From: Streptomyces niveus
Lineage (GTDB): Bacteria > Actinomycetota > Actinomycetes > Streptomycetales > Streptomycetaceae
DNA length: 64,000 nucleotides
Assembly (NCBI RefSeq): GCF_002009175.1
Contig: NZ_CP018047.1
Coordinates: 7,741,001-7,805,000 of the forward strand
Reading direction: 5' to 3'
Shown here in pieces: positions 14,503 through 22,638 of the stretch. The translations under genes and the position numbers were made by a program. The notes under the pieces were generated by a model. It was not told the origin of the DNA and ran no database searches. It saw only the letters and a list, made by a program, of their open reading frames with translations. Every line of letters starts with the position of its first letter. Position 1 is the stretch's first letter.

Positions 14503-16404
14503 ATGCGAAGAACCCTGCACAGAAACGTCGTTCGCAGAGCCGTCGTCGCGCTCAGCGTGCTCACGCTGGGCGGAAGTCTCGGACTCACCGCGTCCGGGAC
14601 CGCACAGGCCGCCGACCCCACCGCCCAGGTGTGGATCTCCACGGCCGACGGGAGCCGCAAACTGGCCTCGGCGGGCCAGATCACCTTCAACTCCTCGCCG
14701 CAGGCCATCGACATCAACGTCAACCCGGCCCAGCGCGAACAGCAGTTCACCGGCGCGGGAGCCTCGGTCACCGGCGCGGCCGGCCATCTGATCAACCAGC
14801 TTCCGGCCGCCCAGAAGAACGCCCTGATGACCTCGCTCTTCTCCTCCCAGGGCGACGGCATCGGCATCAACTACCTGCGCCAGCCGCTCGGCGGCACCGA
14901 CTTCAACCAGGGCGCCGCCTACACCTACGAGGACAACCAGGGCGACTTCAACCTCGGCCGTGACCACGAGGCGATCATCCCCGTCCTCAAGCAGGCCGTG
15001 TCGGTCAACCCCGCCATCCGCTTCATGGGCAGCCCCTGGACACCGCCCGCGTGGATGAAGACCAACAACAGCCTCAACGGCGGCAGTCTGCGCACCGACC
15101 GCTACCAGAACTACGCGGACTACCTGGTCAAGGCCATCCAGGGCTACCAGCAGCAGGGACTCAAGCTCACCGACCTCACCGTGCAGAACGAGCCCGAGTT
15201 CGCGACGAGTTACCCGTCGATGAGCATGACCGCCTCCGAGCAGGCGGCGTTCTTCAAGGTGCTCGACCGCACGCTCACGGCGGCGAACCTGCCCACCAAC
15301 CTCCTTGCCTACGACCACAACTGGGACCACCCGAACTACCCGCTCCAGGTCTTCTCCGAGACGCCCGGCATGAACCGCGTGATCGGCGCGGCGTTCCACT
15401 GCTACGGCGGCCAGCCCACCAGCCAGTCGCAGATCAGGCAGGCCGGCAAGCGGGTCTTCTTCACCGAGTGCTCGGGCACCGACAGCGACAACCCGGCGAA
15501 CACCTTCGCCGACACGCTGAAGTGGCACGCCGAGAACCTCGTCGTGGCCAACATGCGCAACGGCGGCGAGACCACGATCATGTGGAACCTCGCCCTGAAC
15601 CAGAACGGCGGCCCCCACCAGGGCCACTGCACCACCCGCTGCAACGGCGTGGTCGAGATCAACGGCAGCACGGTCACGCGCAACGCCGAGTACTACGTCC
15701 TCGGCCATCTGACCAAGTTCGTCAGGCCCGGCGCCACCCGCATCGGCTCCACCAGCCAGGGCGCGGGCGGCGTGCAGAACGTCGTCTGGCAGAACCCGGA
15801 CGGCAGCAAGGCTGCGTACGTCGTCAACGGCGCGAGCGCGGCCAGGACCTTCTCGGTCACGGACGCCGGACGCTCGGCCACGTACACGCTGCCGGCGGGC
15901 GCCGTCGCCACCCTCGTCTGGACCGGCACCGGCACCGGCAATCCGGGCAACGGCACCATCGACCCCGCCACCTGGTACCAGGTCGTCAACTCCGGCAGCA
16001 ACGCGTGCCTCGACGCGACCGGCTGGGGTACGGCGGACGGCACCGGACTCCAGCAGTGGTCCTGCTCCGCCCCCGCGGCCAACAACCAGACCTGGCAGTT
16101 CAGACCCACCAGCAACGGCTACTACCAGGTCGTCAACCGGCACGCGAACAAGGTGTGGGACATCGACGGAGGCTCCACCGCCACCGCCGACGGAGCGCGC
16201 GCTCATCTGTGGAGCTACACCGGTGGCACCAATCAGCAGTGGCAGCCGCAGCGGATCGGCACCACCGACCGCTACCGGTTCGCCGCCAGACACAGCAACA
16301 AGTGCCTGACCGTGAGCGCCGGTACGGCGAACGGCGCCACGCTCACGCAGCAGCCCTGCACCGAGGCGGCCAACCAGACCTTCCGGCTGGCGGCGCAGGC
16401 GTAA
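14503..16404 (+). CDS. Secreted GH30-family glycoside hydrolase with ricin-type carbohydrate-binding domain
   Basis: This 633-residue exported enzyme has a signal peptide ending near AQAADP (basic MRRTLHRNVVRR, then a hydrophobic core). The GH30 (beta/alpha)8 catalytic domain carries the acid/base E230 in VQNEPEF and nucleophile E322 in FFTECSG. A short beta domain follows, then a Gly/Thr linker and a ricin B-type trefoil from about residue 490 (WYQVVNSGSNACLDATG) to the end with QxW repeats. GH30 bacterial members include glucosylceramidases, endo-beta-1,6-glucanases and xylosidases; fungal or plant beta-glucan is likely but not proven. GGAG lies 9 nt before the ATG. It ends at a strong terminator. 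Confidence 0.88.
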   Translation: MRRTLHRNVVRRAVVALSVLTLGGSLGLTASGTAQAADPTAQVWISTADGSRKLASAGQITFNSSPQAIDINVNPAQREQQFTGAGASVTGAAGHLINQLPAAQKNALMTSLFSSQGDGIGINYLRQPLGGTDFNQGAAYTYEDNQGDFNLGRDHEAIIPVLKQAVSVNPAIRFMGSPWTPPAWMKTNNSLNGGSLRTDRYQNYADYLVKAIQGYQQQGLKLTDLTVQNEPEFATSYPSMSMTASEQAAFFKVLDRTLTAANLPTNLLAYDHNWDHPNYPLQVFSETPGMNRVIGAAFHCYGGQPTSQSQIRQAGKRVFFTECSGTDSDNPANTFADTLKWHAENLVVANMRNGGETTIMWNLALNQNGGPHQGHCTTRCNGVVEINGSTVTRNAEYYVLGHLTKFVRPGATRIGSTSQGAGGVQNVVWQNPDGSKAAYVVNGASAARTFSVTDAGRSATYTLPAGAVATLVWTGTGTGNPGNGTIDPATWYQVVNSGSNACLDATGWGTADGTGLQQWSCSAPAANNQTWQFRPTSNGYYQVVNRHANKVWDIDGGSTATADGARAHLWSYTGGTNQQWQPQRIGTTDRYRFAARHSNKCLTVSAGTANGATLTQQPCTEAANQTFRLAAQA

Positions 16405-16411
16405 CACTCGA

Positions 16412-16446
16412 CAGCCGGTGAGCCCTGGTGAAGGGCTCACCGGCTG
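16412..16446 (+). terminator. Hairpin terminator after the GH30 gene
   Basis: A perfect 15-bp stem (16412-16426 with 16432-16446) with a 5-nt GGTGA loop begins 8 nt after the stop, followed by CCGTTGT. It is a strong stem without a long T-tract, as is common in actinomycetes. Confidence 0.85.
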
Positions 16447-16514
16447 CCGTTGTCAGTGGTGCCCCGTACTGTTTTTCGAGCAGGAGGAACGGGTGTCGAG
16501 GCACGGGGGGAAGC

Positions 16515-17672
16515 ATGACGGTGGTGCGGGACGGGGTGGGGGAGTACGGCCTTCGGAGCAGCGGTCCACTGCGCTTCCGGCCACCGGGTGACGAGCCCCC
16601 GGTGCTGGTCCCCGCGCTGCTCGCGGACTCGGCGGATCCCGCCGAACTCGACCCGCACGTCCGGGGCCTGAGAGTGATCGGCCATCTGCTCGTGGAGGGC
16701 CACGAGGCCGACCGGATCGTGCTGGACCAGGCCACGGGGCGGGTCTTCAGCGTGTATGTCTTCGAGGAGAGCCCGGAGATGACGGAAGCCCTGCCCTTCG
16801 CCCCCTCGGTGGAGGCTCTGTCGCGCTATGCCGACGCGCTGGACGAACTGACCGCCACCCGGGGCCGGTTCGCCGACTTCGCCGGTCGCTCCGGGGAGAC
16901 GGCGGTGACGGAGGCCACCGCCCGGTTCCTCTCCGTCCTGGCCGAGGACGAGTGGGACGGCGGAGGGTGGGGGAAAGCCGGCGCGCGAGAGACATGGGAA
17001 CGGTCCCTGCCGGCCTTCTGGCTGATCGCCGCGCTGATCCGTCCGCTGGCGCTGATCGCCGCGCCGGGCCGGGGACTGCTGCTCGACCTGCCGGAGGGCC
17101 TGCTCGACAGGGAGTTCGGAGCGCGGGACGTCGTCCGGTTCGAGCCGGCCGAACTGCCCGAGGCGCTCGCCCACGAGCCGACCCGGCGTTTCCTCGTGGA
17201 GACGGGTCTGCCGCTCGACGCCGCGATGTTCACCCTGTTCAGGGAGCAGCCTCTGCTGCTGACGCTCGCCCAGCACAGCGAGCGGAGCGGCCCGGCCGAG
17301 GACGGGTCCGGCGGATTCCCCGACGGCATGGCGGTCGCGGCGGACCAGCTGTTCTCACTGGGGTGGCTCATCCATGACACGGAAGTCCTCATCGACGGGC
17401 ACACCGGCCGTCTCTACGACTGGACGAGCCGGGTACTGAGGCCGTTGAACGCGGACATCTCCACCCTCGCGTTCTCGATCTGGATACTTCAGCGGGCGCG
17501 CACCCTCAACGAGACGCACGAGCTGACCGATGACATGTACCACCCGCTGGCCGACACCATGGGCGCCGTCCTCGCCTCGGTCGACCCTGTCGCCTGCGAG
17601 CCGACGGGCGAGAAGGACGACTGGCGGTACTGGCCGGAGGTGTATCACGACGAGGCGGGTGGCGTGCTGTGA
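16515..17672 (+). CDS. SUKH-4-like protein with two domains
   Basis: This 385-residue soluble protein looks like two SUKH-4/SUFU-fold units in tandem. The first (about 15-165) contains VIGHLLVEGHEADRIVLDQATGRVFSV. The second (about 200-360) contains RRFLVETGLPLDAAMF and LGWLIHDTEVLIDGHTGRLYDW. The repeated pattern of a short strand followed by D-x-TGR-V/L-Y/F is what suggests a duplication. SUKH proteins act as immunity proteins against polymorphic toxins, but stand-alone Streptomyces copies have no proven role and no toxin gene is adjacent. The ATG at 16515 follows GGGGGAAGC. Family assignment is from pattern memory. Confidence 0.65.
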   Translation: MTVVRDGVGEYGLRSSGPLRFRPPGDEPPVLVPALLADSADPAELDPHVRGLRVIGHLLVEGHEADRIVLDQATGRVFSVYVFEESPEMTEALPFAPSVEALSRYADALDELTATRGRFADFAGRSGETAVTEATARFLSVLAEDEWDGGGWGKAGARETWERSLPAFWLIAALIRPLALIAAPGRGLLLDLPEGLLDREFGARDVVRFEPAELPEALAHEPTRRFLVETGLPLDAAMFTLFREQPLLLTLAQHSERSGPAEDGSGGFPDGMAVAADQLFSLGWLIHDTEVLIDGHTGRLYDWTSRVLRPLNADISTLAFSIWILQRARTLNETHELTDDMYHPLADTMGAVLASVDPVACEPTGEKDDWRYWPEVYHDEAGGVL

Positions 17673-17684
17673 GCCCCCGGGGGA

Positions 17685-17981
17685 TCAGAGGTCGAGCACC
17701 GCGCGCAGGGCCTGACTGATGCGGTCCATCACCGCCGTGTCGACCGGACCGAGCGGCTTGGCGCCGTCGAACCGTGTGACCCTCAGCTGCTGGAGGTTGA
17801 CCGCGACGGCCGTGGACGGCAGCGGGTGGTCGATCACCACGGACATCGCGGTGTCGGGATAGCGGCCGGCGTCGTGCAGTACGACGGTGAGGACCGCTCC
17901 GTACGCCTCCTCCAGACCGTCGAGCGAGACGATCAGGACGTTTCGCCCGTCGCCGAGCGTCCAGATCTCACCACGTTTCAC
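17685..17981 (-). CDS. PemK/MazF-like toxin of a type II toxin-antitoxin pair
   Basis: This is a 98-residue small protein opening VKRGEIWTLGDGRNVLIVS. The RGEIW motif at the start of strand 1 is the hallmark of PemK/MazF/CcdB-fold endoribonuclease toxins, and length is normal. Its GTG start overlaps the stop of the upstream antitoxin by 4 nt (GTGA at 17978-17981), the usual arrangement that couples toxin to antitoxin synthesis. It lacks the longer PxRG loop of classic MazF, so activity and cleavage site are uncertain. It converges on the SUKH-like gene. Confidence 0.72.
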   Translation of the reverse strand: MKRGEIWTLGDGRNVLIVSLDGLEEAYGAVLTVVLHDAGRYPDTAMSVVIDHPLPSTAVAVNLQQLRVTRFDGAKPLGPVDTAVMDRISQALRAVLDL

Positions 17982-18169
17982 AGGGCGTCGCCCTCGCCGC
18001 CCAGGTCCTCGCCGAGCCCGAGCGACGCGAGCCGGCGGGCGGAGTCGAGCACGGCCTGCCGCTGCGCGGCTCGCACGATGTAGGCGTTCAGGGACAGACC
18101 GGCCGCTGCCGCCCCCGCTTTGATCGATGCGTTGATCTCGTCCGGGATACGGAGCGTCATGGCGGTCAT
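17978..18169 (-). CDS. Ribbon-helix-helix antitoxin
   Basis: This 63-residue protein begins MTAMTLRIPDEINASIKAGA, a ribbon-helix-helix beta strand (TLRIP) followed by two helices (AAAAGLSLNAYIVRAAQ). An acidic C-terminal tail (LGEDLGGEGD) follows, as expected for the toxin-wrapping segment. Starts at 18169 or 18160 are both possible. It precedes the toxin with a 4-nt overlap. RHH antitoxins repress their own operon by binding inverted repeats, and two such repeats lie just upstream (18183-18212). Confidence 0.75.
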   Translation of the reverse strand: MTAMTLRIPDEINASIKAGAAAAGLSLNAYIVRAAQRQAVLDSARRLASLGLGEDLGGEGDAL

Positions 18170-18182
18170 GCGACCGACCATA

Positions 18183-18212
18183 GCAACCGGACAGTGGTTG
18201 CACCATGTGGTG
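18183..18212. promoter_or_regulatory. Candidate autoregulatory operators of the toxin-antitoxin pair
   Basis: Two adjacent dyads are visible: GCAACC-N7-GGTTGC (18183-18201) and CACCA-TG-TGGTG (18201-18212). They start 14 nt upstream of the antitoxin ATG, matching where RHH antitoxins bind. They also lie just after the MocR gene end. Confidence 0.6.
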
Positions 18213-19691
18213 TCATATCGCAGGACCACCGGACGGTTCTCCGGCGGGTGGCAGAGCCGCGCAGAGTGCCTGGAGCGCGCCGTTGAACGCGTGATCCGGT
18301 GGGGCTCCGAAACCGATCACCAGCCCCTCGCGCGGTGGCATCGTGCTCTCCGGGTGCCGGAAGGCGCCGAGCCCCGCCAGCGCGAGGCCATGGCGCCCTG
18401 CCGCGCGCACGGTGTCCTGCTCGGTGCCCGGCGGCAGGTCGAGCACCGCGTGCAGTCCGGCCGCGATCCCACTGACCGCGATGTGCGGAGCCCGCTCGGT
18501 GAGGACGGCCACGAGCCGGTCGCGCCGCCGCCGGTAGGTGCGCCGCATGAGACGCACATGGCGGTCGTACGCGCCACGGGCGATGAAGTCGGCGAGGGTG
18601 AGCTGGTCAAAGACCCCGGTCCACAGCTCGCGGACGCCCTTCACGGCGAGTACGTCGTCCACGAGCCCGTCCGGCAGGGCCAGCCAGCCCAGTCGCAGGG
18701 CGGGGGAGAGGCTCTTGCTGGTGGAGCCCAGATAGATCACCCGGTCGGGGTCGAGCCCCTGCACGGCGCCGACCGGCTCCCGGTCGTAGCGGAACTCGCC
18801 GTCGTAGTCGTCCTCCAGCACCACCGACCCGGTGGCGCGCGCCCAGTCGACGGCGGCCGTCCGCCGCTCCGCCGACAGCGGACCCCCGGTCGGGAACTGG
18901 TGGGCGGGCGTGAGCAGTACGGCGCCGGCGTCGATGGAACCCAGCTCGGCGGTCCGCGCGCCGTCCGCGTCCACGGTCAGCGGCACGGTGCGCAGCCCCG
19001 CGCCCGTCAGCAGCGAACGGTGGAAGGCGAGCCCGTACGACTCGACGGCCACCGCGCCGTCGAGCACCTCGCCGAGGATGCGCAGCGCGTGGGCGAAGCC
19101 GGCGCAGACCACGATCCGGTGGGGCGCGGTGCGTACGCCCCGGGCGCGGGCCAGATATTCGGTGAGCGCCGTGCGCAGTTCGACACGGCCCCGAGGGTCG
19201 CCCACGCCGAACGCGTCGCTCGGCGCGCTGTTGAGCGCCCGGCGCGCGGAGGTCAGCCACGCGGACCGGGGGAACGCCGAGGCGTCCGGCGAGGTCGGCA
19301 TGAAGTCGTACGCAGGGCGCGGCGCCGGCGGCGCGGTCCGGCGGGCGCGGTCCTTGGCGGCGGGCAGCGGCGTGGCGCGCGGCGCCACCCGGGTGCCCGA
19401 ACCCTGGCGTGCGGTGAGCCAGCCCTCGGCGACGAGTTCGGCGTACGCCTCACCGACGGTGTTGCGGGCGAGGCCCAGGTCCACGGCCAGCGTGCGGTAC
19501 GGGGGCAGCCGCGTGCCGGGCGCCAGCCGGCCGGACGTGATGGCCTCCCGCAGGGCGCGCATCAACTGCTCACGGCGCGATCCCCGCCCGCTCAGCTCCA
19601 GATGGAGATCCGTCCCCACGGCGGGCCCGGAGCCGGGAGCGGACTCGGGGGAAGGCGCCGCGTCCGTGGAATTGACCCGTCGATCCGACAT
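18213..19691 (-). CDS. MocR/PdxR-family regulator (wHTH plus aminotransferase-like domain)
   Basis: This 492-residue protein joins an N-terminal GntR-type winged helix (about 35-105, with LAVDLGLARNTVGEAYAELV) to a fold-type I aminotransferase-like domain. The PLP-binding lysine is in YLGSTSKSLSPALRLGW and the PLP-anchoring aspartate region is VVLEDDYDGEF. Family members sense pyridoxal phosphate or amino-acid adducts and control vitamin B6, GABA or taurine genes. The ATG at 19691 is used; the longer minus-strand frame covering the epoxide hydrolase is a shadow. It is divergent from the epoxide hydrolase (168-bp gap). No pdx gene is nearby, so its target is unknown. Confidence 0.87.
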   Translation of the reverse strand: MSDRRVNSTDAAPSPESAPGSGPAVGTDLHLELSGRGSRREQLMRALREAITSGRLAPGTRLPPYRTLAVDLGLARNTVGEAYAELVAEGWLTARQGSGTRVAPRATPLPAAKDRARRTAPPAPRPAYDFMPTSPDASAFPRSAWLTSARRALNSAPSDAFGVGDPRGRVELRTALTEYLARARGVRTAPHRIVVCAGFAHALRILGEVLDGAVAVESYGLAFHRSLLTGAGLRTVPLTVDADGARTAELGSIDAGAVLLTPAHQFPTGGPLSAERRTAAVDWARATGSVVLEDDYDGEFRYDREPVGAVQGLDPDRVIYLGSTSKSLSPALRLGWLALPDGLVDDVLAVKGVRELWTGVFDQLTLADFIARGAYDRHVRLMRRTYRRRRDRLVAVLTERAPHIAVSGIAAGLHAVLDLPPGTEQDTVRAAGRHGLALAGLGAFRHPESTMPPREGLVIGFGAPPDHAFNGALQALCAALPPAGEPSGGPAI

Positions 19692-19859
19692 GGAAATGCA
19701 CCTTACCCAGGGGTCCATTCGCCCTGCGGCCCGGGCGGCGGAGCGGCGGACGAAGCCCGGCCCCCGGCGGCGATTTGCCGACCCGGCAAGTTCCCTTGGC
19801 CGGGTCGCGACGGTCGCCGAATGATGGTGAGCGGAAACGATCACCCCGAGGAGGACCAC

Positions 19860-20879
19860 ATGCCGGAGCCCACCACGCCGTCCGCGGCAGCCCCCACCGT
19901 CACCCCGCCCGGCGCCGAGCACCGACTGGTGGACGTCCCCGGCGGCCGTATCCACCTCGTGGAACAGGGCACCGGCCCCCTCGTCCTCATGGTCCACGGC
20001 TTCCCCGAGTCCTGGTACTCCTGGCGCCACCAGCTCCCCGCGCTCGCCGCCGCCGGATATCGCGCGGTGGCCGTCGACGTACGCGGCTACGGCCGCTCCT
20101 CGAAGCCCCCGGCCGTCGAGGACTACCGGATGCTCGCCCATGTCGCCGACAACGTCGGAGTCGTCCACGCCCTCGGCGAAGAGAGGGCGACGATCGTCGG
20201 CCACGACTGGGGATCGAACATCGCCGCCGCATCGGCGCTGCTGCGCCCCGACATCTTCACCGCGGCGGCGCTCCTCAGCGTCCCGTACGCGCCACGCGGC
20301 GGCCCCCGCCCCACCGAGGCGTTCGCACACATCGGCGGTGACGAGGAGTTCTACGTCAGCTACTTCCAGACGCCCGGCCGCGCCGAGGCGGAGATCGAGC
20401 CCGACGTCCGGGGGTGGCTCGCCGGGTTCTACACGGGGATCTCGGGCGACACGGTGCCGCCGGAGGGCGAGGGCAGCCTCTTCTTCGTGGCGCCGGGCGG
20501 CCGACTCCGCGACCGGTTCCCCGCCGGCCGGCTGCCCGCCTGGCTCTCGGAGGCCGATCTCGACCACTACGCGGGCGAGTTCGAGCGGACCGGCACGACC
20601 GGAGCGCTCAACCGCTACCGCAACGTCGACCGGGACTGGGCGGACCTGGCCGCCTGGGACGGCGCCCCGCTCATCCAGCCCTCCCTCTTCATCGGCGGCG
20701 CCCTCGACGCCTCCCTCGCGTGGATGTCCGACGCCGTACGGAACTTCCCCACCACCCTCCCCGGCCTGGTCTCCTCGCACATCCTCGAAGGCTGCGGCCA
20801 CTGGGTGCAGCAGGAACGCGCGGACGAGGTCAACGAGATCCTGACCCGGTGGCTGGACGCGCTGCTGCCGACGCGCTGA
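19860..20879 (+). CDS. Epoxide hydrolase-like alpha/beta hydrolase
   Basis: This 339-residue alpha/beta hydrolase is of the soluble epoxide hydrolase group. The oxyanion motif is HGFPESW, the nucleophile is D116 in GHDWGS (Asp instead of Ser marks the epoxide-hydrolase/dehalogenase branch), and the catalytic H314 is in GCGHWVQQE. A cap domain lies between about residues 150 and 240 and should supply the ring-opening tyrosines. No signal peptide. The ATG follows GAGGAGG (19848-19854). A candidate terminator follows at 20912-20932. Likely detoxifies epoxides; the substrate is unknown. Confidence 0.87.
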   Translation: MPEPTTPSAAAPTVTPPGAEHRLVDVPGGRIHLVEQGTGPLVLMVHGFPESWYSWRHQLPALAAAGYRAVAVDVRGYGRSSKPPAVEDYRMLAHVADNVGVVHALGEERATIVGHDWGSNIAAASALLRPDIFTAAALLSVPYAPRGGPRPTEAFAHIGGDEEFYVSYFQTPGRAEAEIEPDVRGWLAGFYTGISGDTVPPEGEGSLFFVAPGGRLRDRFPAGRLPAWLSEADLDHYAGEFERTGTTGALNRYRNVDRDWADLAAWDGAPLIQPSLFIGGALDASLAWMSDAVRNFPTTLPGLVSSHILEGCGHWVQQERADEVNEILTRWLDALLPTR

Positions 20880-20911
20880 CCCCCGGCGGCGGGCGGTGAA
20901 CGCGATCGGAC

Positions 20912-20932
20912 CGGTCCCCTCCGGCGGGACCG
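20912..20932 (+). terminator. Candidate hairpin after the epoxide hydrolase gene
   Basis: A 7-bp GC stem (CGGTCCC with GGGACCG, 7-nt loop) lies 33 nt after the stop. It is moderate in strength and has no T-tract. The remaining gap to 21164 shows nothing else convincing. Confidence 0.45.
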
Positions 20933-21164
20933 ATCACCCGAACGGCCGCACCCCGGCGCCACGCCTGCGCCAAGGGAGCGGGCCGCCCCGCCGGCCGGAA
21001 ACGGCGGGCCTCGCGGGGCCCTCACGAGGCGCCGCCGGACGTTACCCGGGGTCCGCCCGCCACCGCCGGTCAGGTCAACACGAAAGGGGATATCCGGGGT
21101 AGAACGGCGAGAATGATCGAACCGAGCACGCTGATCAGTTCGATCAGGTCAAGGAGTGAACTCA

Positions 21165-22175
21165 GTGGTGAACGCCGACGTCCGGCCGACCGGGCCAGCT
21201 CTGCCGACGGGCCGTGGCGACCTCAGCTACGGAGTCGTACGTGCCCTGCGTGGCCGCCCCGGTTCCAGGACCCCCCTTCCGCCGTCCGCCGCGGCGGACG
21301 CCGCCGACCCGTACGGCGATGACCTGCACCTCGCGCTCTACCTCTGCTACGAACTGCACTACCGCGGATTCTGCGGCGTCGACCCCGCCTGGGAGTGGGA
21401 CCCGGCGCTGCTCGCCCTCCGCGCCGATCTCGAACGCCGCTTCCTGGACGCGCTGCGCACGGACACCAAACGGCGCACCGACGTCGACGAGGCGCTCGCC
21501 GACCTCCTGGTCGAACCGCCGGACGGCACGAGCACGTCCCACTACCTCAAGGACGAGGGAGAGCTGTGGCACCTGCGTGAGTACGCCGCCCAGCGCTCCG
21601 TCCACCACCTCAAAGAGGCAGATCCGCACGCCTGGGTGATCCCACGGCTGCGGGGCAGGGCCAAGGCGGCCATGGTCGCGGTCAAGTTCGACGAGTTCGG
21701 CGCCGGCCGGGCGGACCGGATGCACTCACGGCTCTTCGCCGGCCTCATGACGGACCTCGGACTCGACACGGCCTACGGCCGGTACGTCGACACGGCGGCG
21801 GGGGAGATGCTGGCGAACGTCAACCTCATGTCGATGTTCGGTCTGCACCGCGCGCTGCGCGGCGCCCTGGTCGGCCACTGCGCCGCCGTCGAGGTGACCT
21901 CCTCGCCCACGTCCCGCAGGCTGGCCGACGCGATGCGCCGCACGGAAGCCGGCGAGGCGGCCGAGCGCTTCTACGCCACCCATGTCGCGTCCGACGCGTC
22001 GCACGGACAACTCGTCCGCCAGGAAGTCGTCGGCGGACTGCTGGAGGATGAGCCGTGGCTGGAGGGGGACGTGGCCTTCGGCGTCGACGCCACCGGCGTA
22101 CTGGAGGCGCGTCTCGCCGACAAGCTGCTCCCCGCCTGGCGCGACGGCCTCTCCGGCCTGCGCACTCCCCTGTGA
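21165..22175 (+). CDS. Iron-containing redox enzyme family protein (haem-oxygenase fold)
   Basis: This is a roughly 336-residue all-helical protein. It shows the pattern of the iron-containing redox enzyme family with a haem-oxygenase-like fold: LALYLCYELHYRGFCGVD with conserved Glu/His, MLANVNLMSMFGLHRALRGALVGHCAAVE, and a late FYATHVASDASHGQLV segment supplying further metal-ligand His. Such proteins are di-iron or iron-dependent oxygenases of unknown or diverse function. GTG at 21165 is preferred because AAGGAG lies 8 nt upstream; a GTG at 21156 overlaps that site. It is monocistronic and ends at a strong bidirectional hairpin (22227-22257). Confidence 0.75.
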   Translation: MVNADVRPTGPALPTGRGDLSYGVVRALRGRPGSRTPLPPSAAADAADPYGDDLHLALYLCYELHYRGFCGVDPAWEWDPALLALRADLERRFLDALRTDTKRRTDVDEALADLLVEPPDGTSTSHYLKDEGELWHLREYAAQRSVHHLKEADPHAWVIPRLRGRAKAAMVAVKFDEFGAGRADRMHSRLFAGLMTDLGLDTAYGRYVDTAAGEMLANVNLMSMFGLHRALRGALVGHCAAVEVTSSPTSRRLADAMRRTEAGEAAERFYATHVASDASHGQLVRQEVVGGLLEDEPWLEGDVAFGVDATGVLEARLADKLLPAWRDGLSGLRTPL

Positions 22176-22226
22176 ACCGAACCCCTGAATCCGCCGGATC
22201 CGGCCCCCGCCGAGCCCGACGCCGTC

Positions 22227-22257
22227 GTCCCCGCCCCCTCACCGAAGAGGCGGGGAC
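22227..22257. terminator. Bidirectional hairpin terminator
   Basis: A perfect 9-bp stem (22227-22235 with 22249-22257, 13-nt loop) lies between the convergent redox-enzyme gene and the small gene ending at 22265. It can serve both directions. Confidence 0.7.
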
Positions 22258-22264
22258 AGCTCCG

Positions 22265-22534
22265 TCACGAGCCGAGCGACCGCGCCTTCACCGGCGTGCT
22301 GAGCGCCTGCTGACCGCCGCTCGCCAGCATCCGCACCTCGCCCCGGTCGCTGATCTCCGCGCGCACGATGCCCGTGTCGTCCTCGTAGACCGGAAATCCG
22401 CCCGCTCCGGCCCTGGCGGTACGCCGTACCGTCACCACGTCCCGTTCGACGTCCTCCCGTGGCACCGGCGGACCGGCCGGGTCCGCCGGTGCGGGTTCCT
22501 CGAACACCAGCTCATAACGTTCCGGGTAAGCCAT
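22265..22534 (-). CDS. Small conserved actinobacterial protein of unknown function (DUF6296-like)
   Basis: This 89-residue protein begins MAYPERYELVFEEP and contains RDVVTVRRTA and FPVYEDDTGIVRAEISDRGEVRML, a compact, probably all-beta protein. I recognise the opening as that of a small family common in Streptomyces (DUF6296-like), but no function is known. It lies 104 bp downstream of the methyltransferase gene on the same strand and may be cotranscribed with it. No membrane segment or signal peptide. Confidence 0.6.
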   Translation of the reverse strand: MAYPERYELVFEEPAPADPAGPPVPREDVERDVVTVRRTARAGAGGFPVYEDDTGIVRAEISDRGEVRMLASGGQQALSTPVKARSLGS

Positions 22535-22638
22535 GGGGGCCTCCTCCCGCGATAGGCACCACCACCCATCGTCACCCCGCCGGGCGATCCTCGCCTCCGG
22601 CGTGGCCCGGGGGCGGCCCGGAACGCGTGGCCGGGGCC

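Noticed and set aside
13642..16440. Long minus-strand frame linking TetR to a 700-residue N-terminal part.
   Set aside because: Only the last 218 residues are TetR. The remainder is antisense to the GH30 gene and reads as shadow sequence.
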